A stretch of 64,000 bases of DNA from Tenacibaculum sp. (GCA_022448525.1 JAKVCX010000004.1:687403-751402); one strand, 5' to 3'. Shown: positions 45,247 to 54,883, numbered from the stretch's first letter. Notes: generated from the letters alone by a model not told the origin. Numbers and translations are program-made.

Positions 45247-46503
45247 ATGGAAAACTCTGAAAAAGCAAAATCTAAGCTATGGTTACAACGTTTAAAGGAT
45301 GAAAGCTGGGAAGCAGAATTACTAGTATCTGCCGTAGCCATATTTGGTACATTCAAGTTATTTGGAATTATTAATTGGATAACAAATGTCTTTATAAATA
45401 TTCTTAACCCTGAATTATATTCTTTTGCTTTCCTAATTGTATTTTTTGGATTATTTGGAATTAGCATCTTGGCCGCAATGTTTGTGATTCATTTTTGTCT
45501 TAGGGCTTATTGGATAGGATTGGTTGGTTTAAACTCTGTATTTCCTGATTACAGTATTGAAGACAGTGCATATTCTAAAATTTACACTGAAAAAATAGTT
45601 TCTGTTTTACCTAAGGTCAAAGACTCAATTGAAAAAGTTGACGAGTTATGTAGTGTAGTATTTTCAGCAGCGTTTACATTTCTTTTAATTTATACAAATG
45701 CCGCTATCATATTTAGTATATACTTGTTCATCTATAATGGCTTGGTAGATTCAGTTCCTTCATATTTGTTACTAATACCTGTTTACGGATTTATTGCAGT
45801 GTTAATAATACAAACCGTTATTGGAATTATAGCAAATCTTAAGATTAATCATAATAAAGCTAAACTTCAAATGATAGCTTTTAAAACGAATAATATAGCT
45901 TCAATTTTAATGTTCGGACCGTTATATAAGTCTATACTTCAAATTAGTATGGTTTTTGGCTCTAACTTTAAAAAGAAAAAAAAGCTTGTTTATCTTTTAA
46001 TGGTCTTTTTAATTATGGGAAGTTTCGTTGCGAGTTACCAAAAAAACGAAACTAACATTGATTATCTTGCTAATAATTCTAGATATTTTAAGAAAACCAT
46101 TGTTTCACCTTCTTTCTATAAAACCAATAATAAGAATAACGGTTATTTACTTAATCCGGAAATTGATGCTGATATTATTAATAAGAAATTAATGAAAGTT
46201 TTCATTCCAATGTTTAAGTATGAGAATAAAATATTAGCTAAGTTTTGTGATTACAGTAATAAAAAATTAAGTAAAGCTGAAAGAAACGAAGCTAATAGAA
46301 GTTGCTACACCGAATATTTGACTATAAAGGTTAACGAAAATATCATTTCTCCTGATTATATAAATGTTAAACATGACAGAACAAATCAACTAGGAGCTAT
46401 TTTTTACCTAGAAACAGACAAATTCAAAGGAGGAAAAAACATGATTTCGATAGCTAAAAAAGATAGTCATTCTTGGGAATTTCCATTCTTTTTAGAAAAA
46501 TAG
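45247..46503 (+). CDS. Integral membrane protein of unknown function
   Basis: The 418-residue protein has about six membrane helices between residues 30 and 265 (IFGTFKLFGIINWITNVFIN, FLIVFFGLFGISILAAMFVI, FTFLLIYTNAAIIFSIYLF, VYGFIAVLIIQTVIGIIANL, LLMVFLIMGSFVAS). A 150-residue soluble C-terminal domain follows (KNETNIDYLANNSRYFKK). The cytoplasmic start SKLWLQRLKDESWEAELLVS is charged. I do not recognise a family. Its stop codon lies inside the TetR operator at 46501-46516, so the regulator may affect readthrough from this gene. Confidence 0.72.
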   Translation: MENSEKAKSKLWLQRLKDESWEAELLVSAVAIFGTFKLFGIINWITNVFINILNPELYSFAFLIVFFGLFGISILAAMFVIHFCLRAYWIGLVGLNSVFPDYSIEDSAYSKIYTEKIVSVLPKVKDSIEKVDELCSVVFSAAFTFLLIYTNAAIIFSIYLFIYNGLVDSVPSYLLLIPVYGFIAVLIIQTVIGIIANLKINHNKAKLQMIAFKTNNIASILMFGPLYKSILQISMVFGSNFKKKKKLVYLLMVFLIMGSFVASYQKNETNIDYLANNSRYFKKTIVSPSFYKTNNKNNGYLLNPEIDADIINKKLMKVFIPMFKYENKILAKFCDYSNKKLSKAERNEANRSCYTEYLTIKVNENIISPDYINVKHDRTNQLGAIFYLETDKFKGGKNMISIAKKDSHSWEFPFFLEK

Positions 46504-46516
46504 ACAGACTTGTCTA
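46501..46516. promoter_or_regulatory. TetR operator at the tetR promoter
   Basis: Arms TAGACA (46501-46506) and TGTCTA (46511-46516) form a 6-4-6 inverted repeat. Its core AGACAGACTTGTCT recurs exactly at 47111-47124. It is immediately upstream of TATCTTTG (46526-46533), the -7 box, so binding would block transcription of tetR. Confidence 0.7.
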
Positions 46517-46534
46517 TTTTTATTATATCTTTGT

Positions 46535-47092
46535 ATGGTGAAACGAGATGTACGACAACATATTATTATTACAGCTTCTACTCTATTCTATAAAAATGGA
46601 TATAACTCTACAGGTATTAATGAAATAATTTCTGAATCAGCAATAGCTAAAGCTACCTTGTATAATCATTTTAAATCTAAAGAAGATATTTGTCTTGCTT
46701 ATTTAAGGTATAAACATGCCAAATTCACTTATGACATCAAGGAATTCTGTTTATCCAAAACAAAAGGTAAGGATCAAGTATTAGCAGTATTCGATTTTTT
46801 AGGTTTATTCTTTAAAGAAAAAGATTTTAATGGGTGTTGGTGTATCAAAACAGTTTCTGAAATCCCTAAAGAAAATGAAAGAATAAGAACTGAGATTCAA
46901 ACTCAGAAAAATCAACTTATTGATTTTATAGCTGACCTGATTGGGGATAATCTAGACCTTTCTAAAATTGAAACAGAAACATTAGCTAAACAAATCTATT
47001 TATTATATGAAAGCGCTGTTGCGGAAAGTCACTTACACCAAGATCAATGGCCAATAGATCAAGCTAAAGGAATTTGCGAAAAAATAATTTAA
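46535..47092 (+). CDS. TetR/AcrR family transcriptional regulator
   Basis: The 185-residue repressor has an N-terminal HTH (about 8-52: [40 protein letters not shown]) and a helical ligand domain with Cys-rich [25 protein letters not shown] -7 box ends 1 base before the ATG at 46535, so the mRNA may be leaderless, perhaps starting at GTG 46538. Two copies of one operator flank the gene, so it very probably controls itself and the SDR/amine-oxidase genes. The inducer is unknown. Confidence 0.9.
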   Translation: MVKRDVRQHIIITASTLFYKNGYNSTGINEIISESAIAKATLYNHFKSKEDICLAYLRYKHAKFTYDIKEFCLSKTKGKDQVLAVFDFLGLFFKEKDFNGCWCIKTVSEIPKENERIRTEIQTQKNQLIDFIADLIGDNLDLSKIETETLAKQIYLLYESAVAESHLHQDQWPIDQAKGICEKII

Positions 47093-47110
47093 AAAAATTT
47101 ATAACAAAAA

Positions 47111-47124
47111 AGACAGACTTGTCT
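47111..47124. promoter_or_regulatory. TetR operator upstream of the SDR gene
   Basis: This 14-base sequence AGACAGACTTGTCT is identical to the core of the operator at 46501. The repeat continues as ACAGAC, TT, GTCTGT (47113-47126). It sits 27 bases before the SDR start at 47152. Confidence 0.7.
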
Positions 47125-47151
47125 GTTCGTTTATTAATTAAATACAAACAC

Positions 47152-47898
47152 ATGAAGAATTTTCAAAATAAAGTGGCCATCGTTGTTGGTGGTACCAGCG
47201 GAATTGGTTATGCAACTACTCAACAATTACTTAATGATGGTGCCACAGTGCATATCGTAGGAAGAAGTATTGATAAAGTGGAGAATCAAAATAACTTAGT
47301 AAAACACAAAGTTGATATTACTAATAGAACTGAGGTTTCTCAACTAGTAGCGACAATTAATGAACTTGATAATGTTGACTTTCTAGTTAACGCTTCAGGA
47401 ATATTTGGACCAAAACCTTTCTTAGATCACACTGTAGAAGACTATGATTCATATTTAGATTTGAACAGAGGCTTCTTTTTTATTACTCAAGCGGCGTCTA
47501 AAAAAATGAAAGAAACAAATGGAGGTGCAATTGTAAATGTTGGTTCTATGTGGGCAAAACAAGCCGTTAAGGCTACTCCTTCTTCTGCATATTCCATGCA
47601 AAAAGCAGGTTTACATTCATTAACTCAACATTTAGCCATGGAACTGGCAGATTACAATATTCGTGTAAATGCTGTATCTCCTGCTGTTGTTCAAACACCA
47701 GTTTATCATGGAGTATTTGGAAGTAAAAGTGCTGCTGATGAAGCTTTAGAAGGATTTAATGCCTTCCACCCTATTGGAAGAAATGGTTTAGCTGATGATG
47801 TTGCCAATAGTATTACTTTCTTATTATCTGATAAATCTTCTTGGGTAACAGGAGCTATTTGGGATGTTGATGGTGGTGTTATTGCAGGAAGAAATTAA
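47152..47898 (+). CDS. Short-chain dehydrogenase/reductase
   Basis: The 248-residue NAD(P)-dependent oxidoreductase has the cofactor motif [11 protein letters not shown] (GxxxGxG), NASG, the catalytic Ser in [12 protein letters not shown] and the YxxxK motif [21 protein letters not shown] and [10 protein letters not shown] follow near the C-terminus. I start at the ATG 47152: a longer frame from a TTG at 47074 would overlap tetR and span the operator. The substrate is not evident. Regulated by the TetR operator just upstream, and probably co-expressed with the amine oxidase. Confidence 0.92.
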   Translation: MKNFQNKVAIVVGGTSGIGYATTQQLLNDGATVHIVGRSIDKVENQNNLVKHKVDITNRTEVSQLVATINELDNVDFLVNASGIFGPKPFLDHTVEDYDSYLDLNRGFFFITQAASKKMKETNGGAIVNVGSMWAKQAVKATPSSAYSMQKAGLHSLTQHLAMELADYNIRVNAVSPAVVQTPVYHGVFGSKSAADEALEGFNAFHPIGRNGLADDVANSITFLLSDKSSWVTGAIWDVDGGVIAGRN

Positions 47899-47963
47899 AT
47901 ACAAATCATCAGTCATAATAGGTTGAGTTAAATAAACTAACTTAACCTATTTATAAAATTATT

Positions 47964-49025
47964 ATGAATAAACGAATTGTAATTATTGGCGCTGGATTAT
48001 CTGGTTTAGTGACTGCTCACTTATTGAAAAAACAAGGGTTTTCATCAGTAAAAATTCTGGAAGCTAATGCTCGAATAGGTGGTAGAATTTATACAAAGAA
48101 AATAGGTTTTTCTCCTATTGAACTCGGTGCTACTTGGTTGTGGAAATACAATACCCAACTTTTAAAGTTATGTAAAGAATTTGGTATTGAATTGTTTGAA
48201 CAAAAAATGGATGGAGAAGCACTTTTTGAAGCAATGAGTATGAATCCTGTTCAAAGGTTTCAATTACCTCCAAACCAAGAAATAAGTTATCGTATTGTAG
48301 GTGGTACAGCACAACTCATTAATAAAATATCTTCATCACTATCAAGTGAAACAATTCAGTTAAACGAAAAAGTCGAATTGATTGAGCATAAAGGTTCTGA
48401 AAATTGTATCATTATCAGAACAACTAAAAATACGTATCAAGCAGATATTGTCATTTCAACTATCCCACCAAAGTTACTTTTACATTCCATTCGTTTTATT
48501 CCAGAGCTTGATAATGAACTTAAAGAAATAGCTAAAAAGACACATACATGGATGCGAGATTCAATTAAGTTTTCAGTTGTTTTTAAAACTCCTTTCTGGC
48601 GAAAACAAGGATCATCAGGAGTCGCATTTAGTAATGTTGGTCCGTTTACTGAATTATATGATCATTCATCTGCAAATGACAAAGGATATGCCTTAATGGG
48701 CTTTATTAACAACTCTCTAAACTCATTAAATACGGAGCAACGTAAACAAAAAGTTTTAGAACAATTAACTAAATTTTTTAATGATTTTTCTTCCGAATTT
48801 ATCTCATATGAAGAAAAGGTTTGGAAAGAAGAAGTTCTTTTAACTGTTAAGGATAACCAGTTTATTGTTCCTCACCAAAATAATGGTCATCCAATATTTC
48901 AAAAAAACTATTACCAAGGAAAATTGTTCATTTCAGGAAGTGAGACTTCTACCGAATATGGCGGATATATGGAGGGTGCTGTACGAAGCGCTTTCAATAC
49001 AGTAAATAAAATTAAAAATATATAA
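47964..49025 (+). CDS. FAD-dependent amine oxidase (flavin monoamine oxidase family)
   Basis: The 353-residue flavoprotein starts with the Rossmann FAD motif IVIIGAGLSGLVTA (5-18) and LEANARIGGRIYT (about 31-43). GATWLW, RIVGGTAQLINKI and the C-terminal SGSETSTEYGGYMEGAVRSA (FAD-binding) are the amine-oxidase/desaturase pattern. No signal peptide is present. It is 65 bases after the SDR gene and is probably part of the TetR-controlled unit. Substrate unknown. Confidence 0.9.
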   Translation: MNKRIVIIGAGLSGLVTAHLLKKQGFSSVKILEANARIGGRIYTKKIGFSPIELGATWLWKYNTQLLKLCKEFGIELFEQKMDGEALFEAMSMNPVQRFQLPPNQEISYRIVGGTAQLINKISSSLSSETIQLNEKVELIEHKGSENCIIIRTTKNTYQADIVISTIPPKLLLHSIRFIPELDNELKEIAKKTHTWMRDSIKFSVVFKTPFWRKQGSSGVAFSNVGPFTELYDHSSANDKGYALMGFINNSLNSLNTEQRKQKVLEQLTKFFNDFSSEFISYEEKVWKEEVLLTVKDNQFIVPHQNNGHPIFQKNYYQGKLFISGSETSTEYGGYMEGAVRSAFNTVNKIKNI

Positions 49026-49065
49026 ACTACGTTCTACTTACTGGGGGAAAAGTGAGTGTAAAAAG

Positions 49066-49097
49066 AAAGGTTAGATTATAAAAATCTAACCTTTTTA
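49066..49097. terminator. Bidirectional terminator between the amine oxidase gene and the 74-residue protein
   Basis: Perfect 12-base arms AAAGGTTAGATT (49066-49077) and AATCTAACCTTT (49083-49094) surround a 5-base loop, with A and T tracts on both sides. It can end both convergent transcripts. Confidence 0.88.
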
Positions 49098-49098
49098 T

Positions 49099-49323
49099 TT
49101 ATTCAAGTCCTTCCATTTCTGAGTCATAAAACTTTCCTGCTTGATCTATCAAACTTTCAAGCTCATTTGCTAATTCTTGTTCATTCTCTCCTTCTAAGTC
49201 CTCAAACCATTCTACTGAATCATCTTTCAAATTGATTAAAAAACGAGGATATTCAGTGTGTAATACAAAAATATCTTCTGGATGATTGCTATTATCAGCT
49301 AATAAAAATTTAGGTAAGTTCAT
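49099..49323 (-). CDS. Small acidic conserved protein, function unknown
   Basis: The 74-residue protein begins MNLPKFLLADNSNHPEDIFV and has a strongly acidic middle (WFEDLEGENEQELANELESL). It has no signal peptide, cysteine or membrane helix. It overlaps the MATE gene by 14 bases, so the two are translationally linked. I recall similar small proteins next to MATE genes in Flavobacteriaceae, but the family has no assigned role. Confidence 0.78.
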   Translation of the reverse strand: MNLPKFLLADNSNHPEDIFVLHTEYPRFLINLKDDSVEWFEDLEGENEQELANELESLIDQAGKFYDSEMEGLE

Positions 49324-50698
49324 TATGTTTAGTATTAATCAATTTTCTTGTTAAATAATTAAAGCGCAAAAATAGTAATATTGACGCAGATGTTAATCCT
49401 GCTAACAGTCCTAACCAAATTCCGAAGCTTCCATAAGCATCTTCTTTGCCTAAGAAATAACTCACAGGGAATCCTATTAACCAATATGCAATAAATGTAA
49501 TAACTGTTGGAATTGCCACATCTTGTAATCCTCTCAAAGCACCTAACACCATAACCTGTATACTATCACTAATTTGAAAAAAAGCTGCAGCTATTAAAAG
49601 ATTTGCCGCAATCTTAACAACTTCCATGTTATCAGCAAAATTTTTTGCATCACTTAAATCGACATATATATTTGGTAAACTTCTATGAAATAAAAAGAAA
49701 ATAATCGCAAATCCTATGGCTAAAAGCACACCTAGAAAAAAAATCGAAAAAGCAATTCGTCTTAATTCAATGTAATTCTGAAGTCCCTTTTGATTTCCTA
49801 CTCTTACCATTGCTGCAACACTCAATCCCATAGCAACCATAAATGTCATAGAAGATAAGTTTAATGCTATTTGATTAGCAGCTTGTGGATTCTTTCCTAA
49901 CAATCCGCTCAACCAAATTGCTGCAGTAAAAATAGCCACCTCAAAAAACATTTGCATCGCACTTGGAGCTCCTAAATTTATGATCTTTTTGAGCATCTTA
50001 CTTTCTAAAACAAATATTTTAATGTTTGTTACCAACTTTTGTGTTCTCTCTTTCTTTGTTAATAACCACCATAAATAAATGACCATTATAAATCGCGATA
50101 ATAAGGTACCATAAGCTGCACCAACAATTCCTAATTCTGGAAATCCGAATTTTCCAAAAATCAACAAATAATTCAAGACAACATTGGCTACGTTAGCAAC
50201 AATAGTTGCATACATAGGATAACGTGTCATCGACATTCCATCACTAAATTGTTTAAAAGCCTGAAAAACTATTAAAGGAATTAGAGAAAAAGCAACCAAA
50301 TTCAAATATGGAATGGCTAGCTCAACTACCTCATCAGGTTGCTTCATAAAATATAATAGTGGCTTTGAAAAAAATACCATTAAAAACATGAGAATTCCTA
50401 ATGTTGTACATAAAAACAAACCATGTTTAAAAGTAGATTTTGCCTCATTAAAATTTTCTGCGGCATCCGCTTCTGCAATTAACGGAGTAATTGCAGTAGA
50501 AAAACCAATTCCTAAAGACATTGCTATGAACATAAAACTATTCCCCAAAGAAACCGCAGCTAACTCTGCTGTTCCAAGTTGACCTACCATAATGTTGTCA
50601 ATAAAACTCACAAAAGTATGTCCTAACATTCCCAGCATCACAGGAGCTGCCAATTGCCAATTATACTTAAATTCAGATGTGTAGTTTGCTAAATTCAC
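49310..50698 (-). CDS. MATE family multidrug efflux transporter
   Basis: The 462-residue protein has twelve predicted membrane helices in two homologous halves. The N-terminal half has NWQLAAPVMLGMLGHTFVSF and DNIMVGQLGTAELAAVSLGN, and the second half has NLGAPSAMQMFFEVAIFTAA. This is the NorM-like MATE pattern for Na+ or H+ coupled drug or metabolite export. Its stop lies within the start of the 74-residue gene. Substrate unknown. Confidence 0.94.
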   Translation of the reverse strand: MNLANYTSEFKYNWQLAAPVMLGMLGHTFVSFIDNIMVGQLGTAELAAVSLGNSFMFIAMSLGIGFSTAITPLIAEADAAENFNEAKSTFKHGLFLCTTLGILMFLMVFFSKPLLYFMKQPDEVVELAIPYLNLVAFSLIPLIVFQAFKQFSDGMSMTRYPMYATIVANVANVVLNYLLIFGKFGFPELGIVGAAYGTLLSRFIMVIYLWWLLTKKERTQKLVTNIKIFVLESKMLKKIINLGAPSAMQMFFEVAIFTAAIWLSGLLGKNPQAANQIALNLSSMTFMVAMGLSVAAMVRVGNQKGLQNYIELRRIAFSIFFLGVLLAIGFAIIFFLFHRSLPNIYVDLSDAKNFADNMEVVKIAANLLIAAAFFQISDSIQVMVLGALRGLQDVAIPTVITFIAYWLIGFPVSYFLGKEDAYGSFGIWLGLLAGLTSASILLFLRFNYLTRKLINTKHNELT

Positions 50699-50758
50699 AG
50701 AATAGTTCTTTCGTTGTAATAAGTAAGCGAAGATAGGCTAAAGTTGGTATATTTTAGT

Positions 50759-50766
50759 TATTTTTG
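50759..50766 (+). promoter_or_regulatory. tpx: -7 promoter element of the tpx operon
   Basis: TATTTTTG matches TAnnTTTG and lies 23 bases before the tpx ATG. I see no well-placed -33 TTG, so the assignment is partial. Confidence 0.45.
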
Positions 50767-50789
50767 AGTAGAATAAAAAATCAAAAAAC

Positions 50790-51287
50790 ATGGCTACAGT
50801 AACACTCCAAGGAAGTGAAATCAATACAAACGGAACATTACCAAACGTTAATTCTAAAGCTCCAGATTTTAAATTAGTTGCTACGGATTTATCTGTAAAA
50901 TCATTAAGCGATTACCAAGGACAAAAATTAGTTTTAAACATTTTTCCAAGTGTTGATACTGGCACTTGTGCAACTTCAGTTAGAAACTTTAATAAAGAAG
51001 CTGCTGAATTAGAAAACACAAAAGTACTTTGTATTTCCAGAGATTTACCTTTTGCACAAGGTCGTTTTTGTGGAGCGGAAGGAATTGAAAATGTTGAAAT
51101 GTTATCTGACTTTGTTTCTGGTGATTTCGGTAAAAATTATGGATTAGAATTTGTTGACGGGCCGTTAAATGGTTTACACTCTCGTTGTATCGTTGTAATA
51201 AATGAAAACGGTGAGATCACTCATACAGAACAAGTTCCTGAAATTGTTGACGAACCTAACTATGAAGCAGCTTTAAAAGCTTTATAA
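50790..51287 (+). CDS. tpx: Thiol peroxidase Tpx
   Basis: Tpx is an atypical 2-Cys peroxiredoxin that reduces hydrogen peroxide and organic hydroperoxides with thioredoxin. The 165 residues include VDTGTCATSVRNF with peroxidatic Cys60 and LPFAQGRFCGAEGIENV with resolving Cys94, the E. coli spacing. It opens a plus-strand run; the next ATG begins directly after its stop. Confidence 0.96.
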   Translation: MATVTLQGSEINTNGTLPNVNSKAPDFKLVATDLSVKSLSDYQGQKLVLNIFPSVDTGTCATSVRNFNKEAAELENTKVLCISRDLPFAQGRFCGAEGIENVEMLSDFVSGDFGKNYGLEFVDGPLNGLHSRCIVVINENGEITHTEQVPEIVDEPNYEAALKAL

Positions 51288-51671
51288 ATGAATGACACTA
51301 AAAATGGTTTTATAAAAAGAAGGCTTAAAGGAGTTAAATACGCTCTCAAAGGAATTCTTATACTTGCAACCACTGAAGATAGTATTAAAGCCCAATTTTT
51401 TATTGGGCTTTTTGCCGTTATCTTGGGATTTATTTTCAATATTTCCGCAACAGAATGGATGATTCAATTAGCGGTTACAGGACTTGTTTTAGTTGCTGAA
51501 GCTTTAAATACAGCTGTTGAAAAAATTGCCGATTTTATTCATCCTGAGTATCATAACAAAATTGGAACTATAAAAGATGTTGCTGCGGGAGCGGCAGGTT
51601 TTGCAGCAATAATTTCCTTAATTGTGGGTTCTATAATATACATTCCAAAAATAATCGCGTTATTTTTGTAA
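51288..51671 (+). CDS. Diacylglycerol kinase family protein (DgkA/UdpK-like)
   Basis: The 127-residue membrane protein has three helices (about 40-57, 63-78 and 98-122) and the family core EALNTAVEKIADFIHPEYHN, then KDVAAGAAGFAAI with the Mg-ATP residues (EAxNTAxE, KDxAAGA). Family members phosphorylate diacylglycerol or undecaprenol; Gram-negative DgkA recycles diacylglycerol made by membrane-glycan synthesis. It starts at the base after the tpx stop. Confidence 0.9.
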   Translation: MNDTKNGFIKRRLKGVKYALKGILILATTEDSIKAQFFIGLFAVILGFIFNISATEWMIQLAVTGLVLVAEALNTAVEKIADFIHPEYHNKIGTIKDVAAGAAGFAAIISLIVGSIIYIPKIIALFL

Positions 51672-51708
51672 TATTTCTATATTTACCAGTCTAATTTTTT
51701 TCAATTAA

Positions 51709-54144
51709 ATGGCTAAAAAAAGCGTTTCAAAAAAGACAAAAAAAGTAACTAAACCTTCTGTTTTTAAACAAGTTTCAGAATTCTTTAAAAACAGACAAAC
51801 ACAAACCATTCTAGGAGCATTTTTTATTCTATTTGCTGCTTTTCTGTGTATTGCTTTTATTTCTTTTTTCTTTTCATGGGAAGATGACCAAAGTATTCTT
51901 ACCGAATTTTCTAATAAACAAATAAAAGCTAAAAACCTTTTAGGTAAAATTGGTTCTAATTTAAGTCATATTTTTATTTACAATGGTTTTGGGTTAGCTG
52001 CGTTTATTCTTCCTTTTCTTATTTTCTTGACTGGTTTAAGTTTTTTATTACAAACCGGAATTAAAAGCATGGTTTCTAAATGGAATTGGGGACTATTCAA
52101 TATGCTTTGGATTTCTGTTGCCATAGGTTTTGTTGAAAAGAAATACGCGCTTCTTTCTGGAGTTGTTGGTTTTGAATTAAACGAATATATCAGAACATTT
52201 ATAGGTAGAACTGGATTGGCTATCGTTTTAGCTTTCTTTTTGATTATGTATTTGGTTGTTCGCTTTAAACTAACACCAGAAGGAATTAGTGAACGATTAA
52301 AACGTCCAGAAAAAGAAGAAGTTGAAACTCCTAATCAAGTTGATAATACCACCATTATTGAAGAACCTACAAAGGAAAATATAACTACAGAAAAACCTTT
52401 AGAGGATAAATCTGAATTCGAGTTATCTGTAGAAAACCTGCAGCCAACCATTAGTAATCATTCAAATATTCCTAACGAAGAAGAGAATAAAGCAAAAGAA
52501 CAGGATATTTTACTAGATATAAAGAAAACCGAAAAACCTAAAGAAGAAGAAACAGAGGTAGCCATTGCAATTGAGCAAGTTGCTGAAGAAAAAAGTGTTA
52601 CAGAAAATTTATCTGATCAATTGGTTAAGGATTTTGGAGAGTTTGACCCTACGCTCGAATTAGGTCAATTCAGATTCCCTACGTTTAATTTACTGAAACA
52701 GTACAATGATAGTATTTCTATCGATCCTGAAGAGTTAGAGGCCAATAAGAATCAAATTGTTGAGACTTTAAAGAATTACAAAATTGGAATCGCTCAAATT
52801 AAAGCAACTGTTGGTCCAACGATTACATTATATGAAATAGTACCAGAAGCTGGTGTTAGAATTTCTAAGATTAAAAACTTAGAAGATGATATTGCTCTTT
52901 CATTATCCGCATTAGGAATTCGTATTATAGCTCCGATTCCTGGAAAAGGAACCATAGGTATTGAAGTTCCAAATAAAAAAGCAACCATTGTATCTATGCA
53001 CTCTGCGATTACTTCTAAAAAGTTTCAAGAGAGTCAAATGCAATTGCCTTTAGCATTAGGTAAAACAATTTCAAACGAAACATTTGTAGTTGATTTAGCT
53101 AAAATGCCACACTTATTAATGGCCGGTGCAACTGGTCAAGGTAAATCGGTTGGTTTAAATGCGATTTTAACTTCACTTTTATATAGAAAACATCCTGCTG
53201 AAGTTAAGTTCGTTTTAGTTGATCCAAAGAAAGTAGAACTTACTTTATTTAATAAGATTGAACGTCATTATTTAGCTAAACTTCCTGATAGCGAAGAAGC
53301 TATTATTACTGACACCTCAAAAGTTGTAAACACATTGAACTCTTTGTGTATTGAAATGGATAATCGTTACGACTTGTTAAAAGCCGCAATGGTTAGAAAT
53401 ATCAAAGAATATAACACTAAGTTCAGAGCAAGAAAGTTAAACCCGGAAAACGGACATCAGTTTTTACCATACATTGTATTGGTAATTGATGAATTCGCTG
53501 ATTTAATTATGACCGCGGGTAAAGAAGTAGAAACACCGATTGCACGTTTAGCACAATTAGCCAGAGCAATTGGAATACATTTAATTGTTGCAACTCAACG
53601 TCCTTCTGTAAATGTAATTACTGGTATTATTAAAGCTAATTTCCCAGCTCGTATTGCCTTTAGAGTAACTTCTAAAATTGATAGTAGAACTATTTTAGAT
53701 GCACCAGGAGCAGATCAACTTATTGGACGAGGAGATATGCTTTATTCAGGAGGAAACGATATAACACGTATTCAATGTGCTTTTGTAGATACACCTGAAG
53801 TTGAAAAAATCACAGATTTCATTGGTTCTCAGAGAGCTTATCCTGAAGCACACTTATTACCAGAATATGTTGGTGAAGAAGGTGGCACAAATCTTGATAT
53901 AGACATCGCAGATCGTGATAAACTGTTTAATCAAGCTGCCGAAGTTATCGTTACAGCACAACAAGGTTCGGCCTCTTTATTACAAAGAAAACTGAAATTA
54001 GGTTATAATAGAGCTGGTAGATTAATCGATCAATTAGAAGCCGCAGGAATTGTAGGTCCGTTTGAAGGAAGTAAAGCGAGACAAGTTTTGGTTCCAGATT
54101 TATTAGCTTTAGAACAATTATTAGAAAACGAGAAAACTAAATAG
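51709..54144 (+). CDS. ftsK: DNA translocase FtsK
   Basis: FtsK pumps chromosomal DNA at the division septum and activates XerCD. The 811-residue protein has four N-terminal membrane helices (about 33-185), a variable acidic/Lys linker (about 190-310) and the motor. The motor has GATGQGKSVGLNAI (Walker A), VKFVLVDPKKVELTLF, VLVIDEFADLIMT (Walker B) and HLIVATQRPSVNVITGIIKA. The C-terminal gamma winged helix (about 735-811) carries LLQRKLKLGYNRAGRLIDQL. The linker is short relative to E. coli, as in many Bacteroidota. Confidence 0.96.
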   Translation: MAKKSVSKKTKKVTKPSVFKQVSEFFKNRQTQTILGAFFILFAAFLCIAFISFFFSWEDDQSILTEFSNKQIKAKNLLGKIGSNLSHIFIYNGFGLAAFILPFLIFLTGLSFLLQTGIKSMVSKWNWGLFNMLWISVAIGFVEKKYALLSGVVGFELNEYIRTFIGRTGLAIVLAFFLIMYLVVRFKLTPEGISERLKRPEKEEVETPNQVDNTTIIEEPTKENITTEKPLEDKSEFELSVENLQPTISNHSNIPNEEENKAKEQDILLDIKKTEKPKEEETEVAIAIEQVAEEKSVTENLSDQLVKDFGEFDPTLELGQFRFPTFNLLKQYNDSISIDPEELEANKNQIVETLKNYKIGIAQIKATVGPTITLYEIVPEAGVRISKIKNLEDDIALSLSALGIRIIAPIPGKGTIGIEVPNKKATIVSMHSAITSKKFQESQMQLPLALGKTISNETFVVDLAKMPHLLMAGATGQGKSVGLNAILTSLLYRKHPAEVKFVLVDPKKVELTLFNKIERHYLAKLPDSEEAIITDTSKVVNTLNSLCIEMDNRYDLLKAAMVRNIKEYNTKFRARKLNPENGHQFLPYIVLVIDEFADLIMTAGKEVETPIARLAQLARAIGIHLIVATQRPSVNVITGIIKANFPARIAFRVTSKIDSRTILDAPGADQLIGRGDMLYSGGNDITRIQCAFVDTPEVEKITDFIGSQRAYPEAHLLPEYVGEEGGTNLDIDIADRDKLFNQAAEVIVTAQQGSASLLQRKLKLGYNRAGRLIDQLEAAGIVGPFEGSKARQVLVPDLLALEQLLENEKTK

Positions 54145-54170
54145 ACCATTTTAACGAAAGGAAAATACAT

Positions 54171-54824
54171 ATGAGAAAAATAGGATTATTATTAATCGCA
54201 TTGATAGTAGGAATAAATGTAACAGCGCAAGACACTTCTTCAAAAGCTAAAACGTTATTAGATGAAGTATCTTCTAAAATGGGAGCTTACAAAAATATGA
54301 CGATTGGCTTTACCTCTACTCTAGTCAATGAAGAAGCCGGAATTACAAATGATCCACCAATTCGTGGAAATATTACAATTGCTGGAGAAAAATATAATTT
54401 AGATTACTTAGGTAACAATTTTGTATTTAATGGTAAAAAGCTTGTTGTTATTAATAAAGAAGAAAAAGAGGTAACTATTACTGATGGAGATTTAGAAGAA
54501 GAAGACGGTTTTATTTACCCTTCTAAATTGTTAACTTTTTATAAAGAAGGTTATAGTTATGCAATGGGTACCATTAAAAATAACAAAGGACGTAAAGTAC
54601 AGTACGTTGACCTTACTCCTATTGATAGTAATTCAGACATTATAAAAGTACAATTAGGAGTTGACGCTAAAACCAAACACATTTATAAACTAATCCAAAT
54701 TGGTTCTAACGGAGCAGTTACTACTTTTACGATAAACAAATTTAAAAGTGATCAGCCAATTTCAGAAAACTTGTTCTCTTTTAATAAAACGAAATACGAA
54801 AAATTAGGTTATTTAATAGATTAA
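54171..54824 (+). CDS. lolA: Outer membrane lipoprotein carrier protein LolA
   Basis: LolA shuttles lipoproteins through the periplasm. The 217-residue protein has a signal peptide ending NVTAQ and the LolA-like fold (KAKTLLDEVSSKMGAYKNMT, IRGNITIAGEKYNLDYLGNN, GDLEEEDGFIYPSKLLTFYK). It is 26 bases after ftsK. No LolB is visible nearby, as is usual for Bacteroidota. Confidence 0.88.
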   Translation: MRKIGLLLIALIVGINVTAQDTSSKAKTLLDEVSSKMGAYKNMTIGFTSTLVNEEAGITNDPPIRGNITIAGEKYNLDYLGNNFVFNGKKLVVINKEEKEVTITDGDLEEEDGFIYPSKLLTFYKEGYSYAMGTIKNNKGRKVQYVDLTPIDSNSDIIKVQLGVDAKTKHIYKLIQIGSNGAVTTFTINKFKSDQPISENLFSFNKTKYEKLGYLID

Positions 54825-54883
54825 CCACTTATCAAATACATTAACAAAGTTTTGTTGATAGCTTTTTAGGCAATTAACAAAAC

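Noticed and set aside
47074-47151. TTG start for the SDR that overlaps tetR
   Set aside because: The extension spans the TetR operator and lacks SDR similarity; ATG 47152 begins the Rossmann strand.
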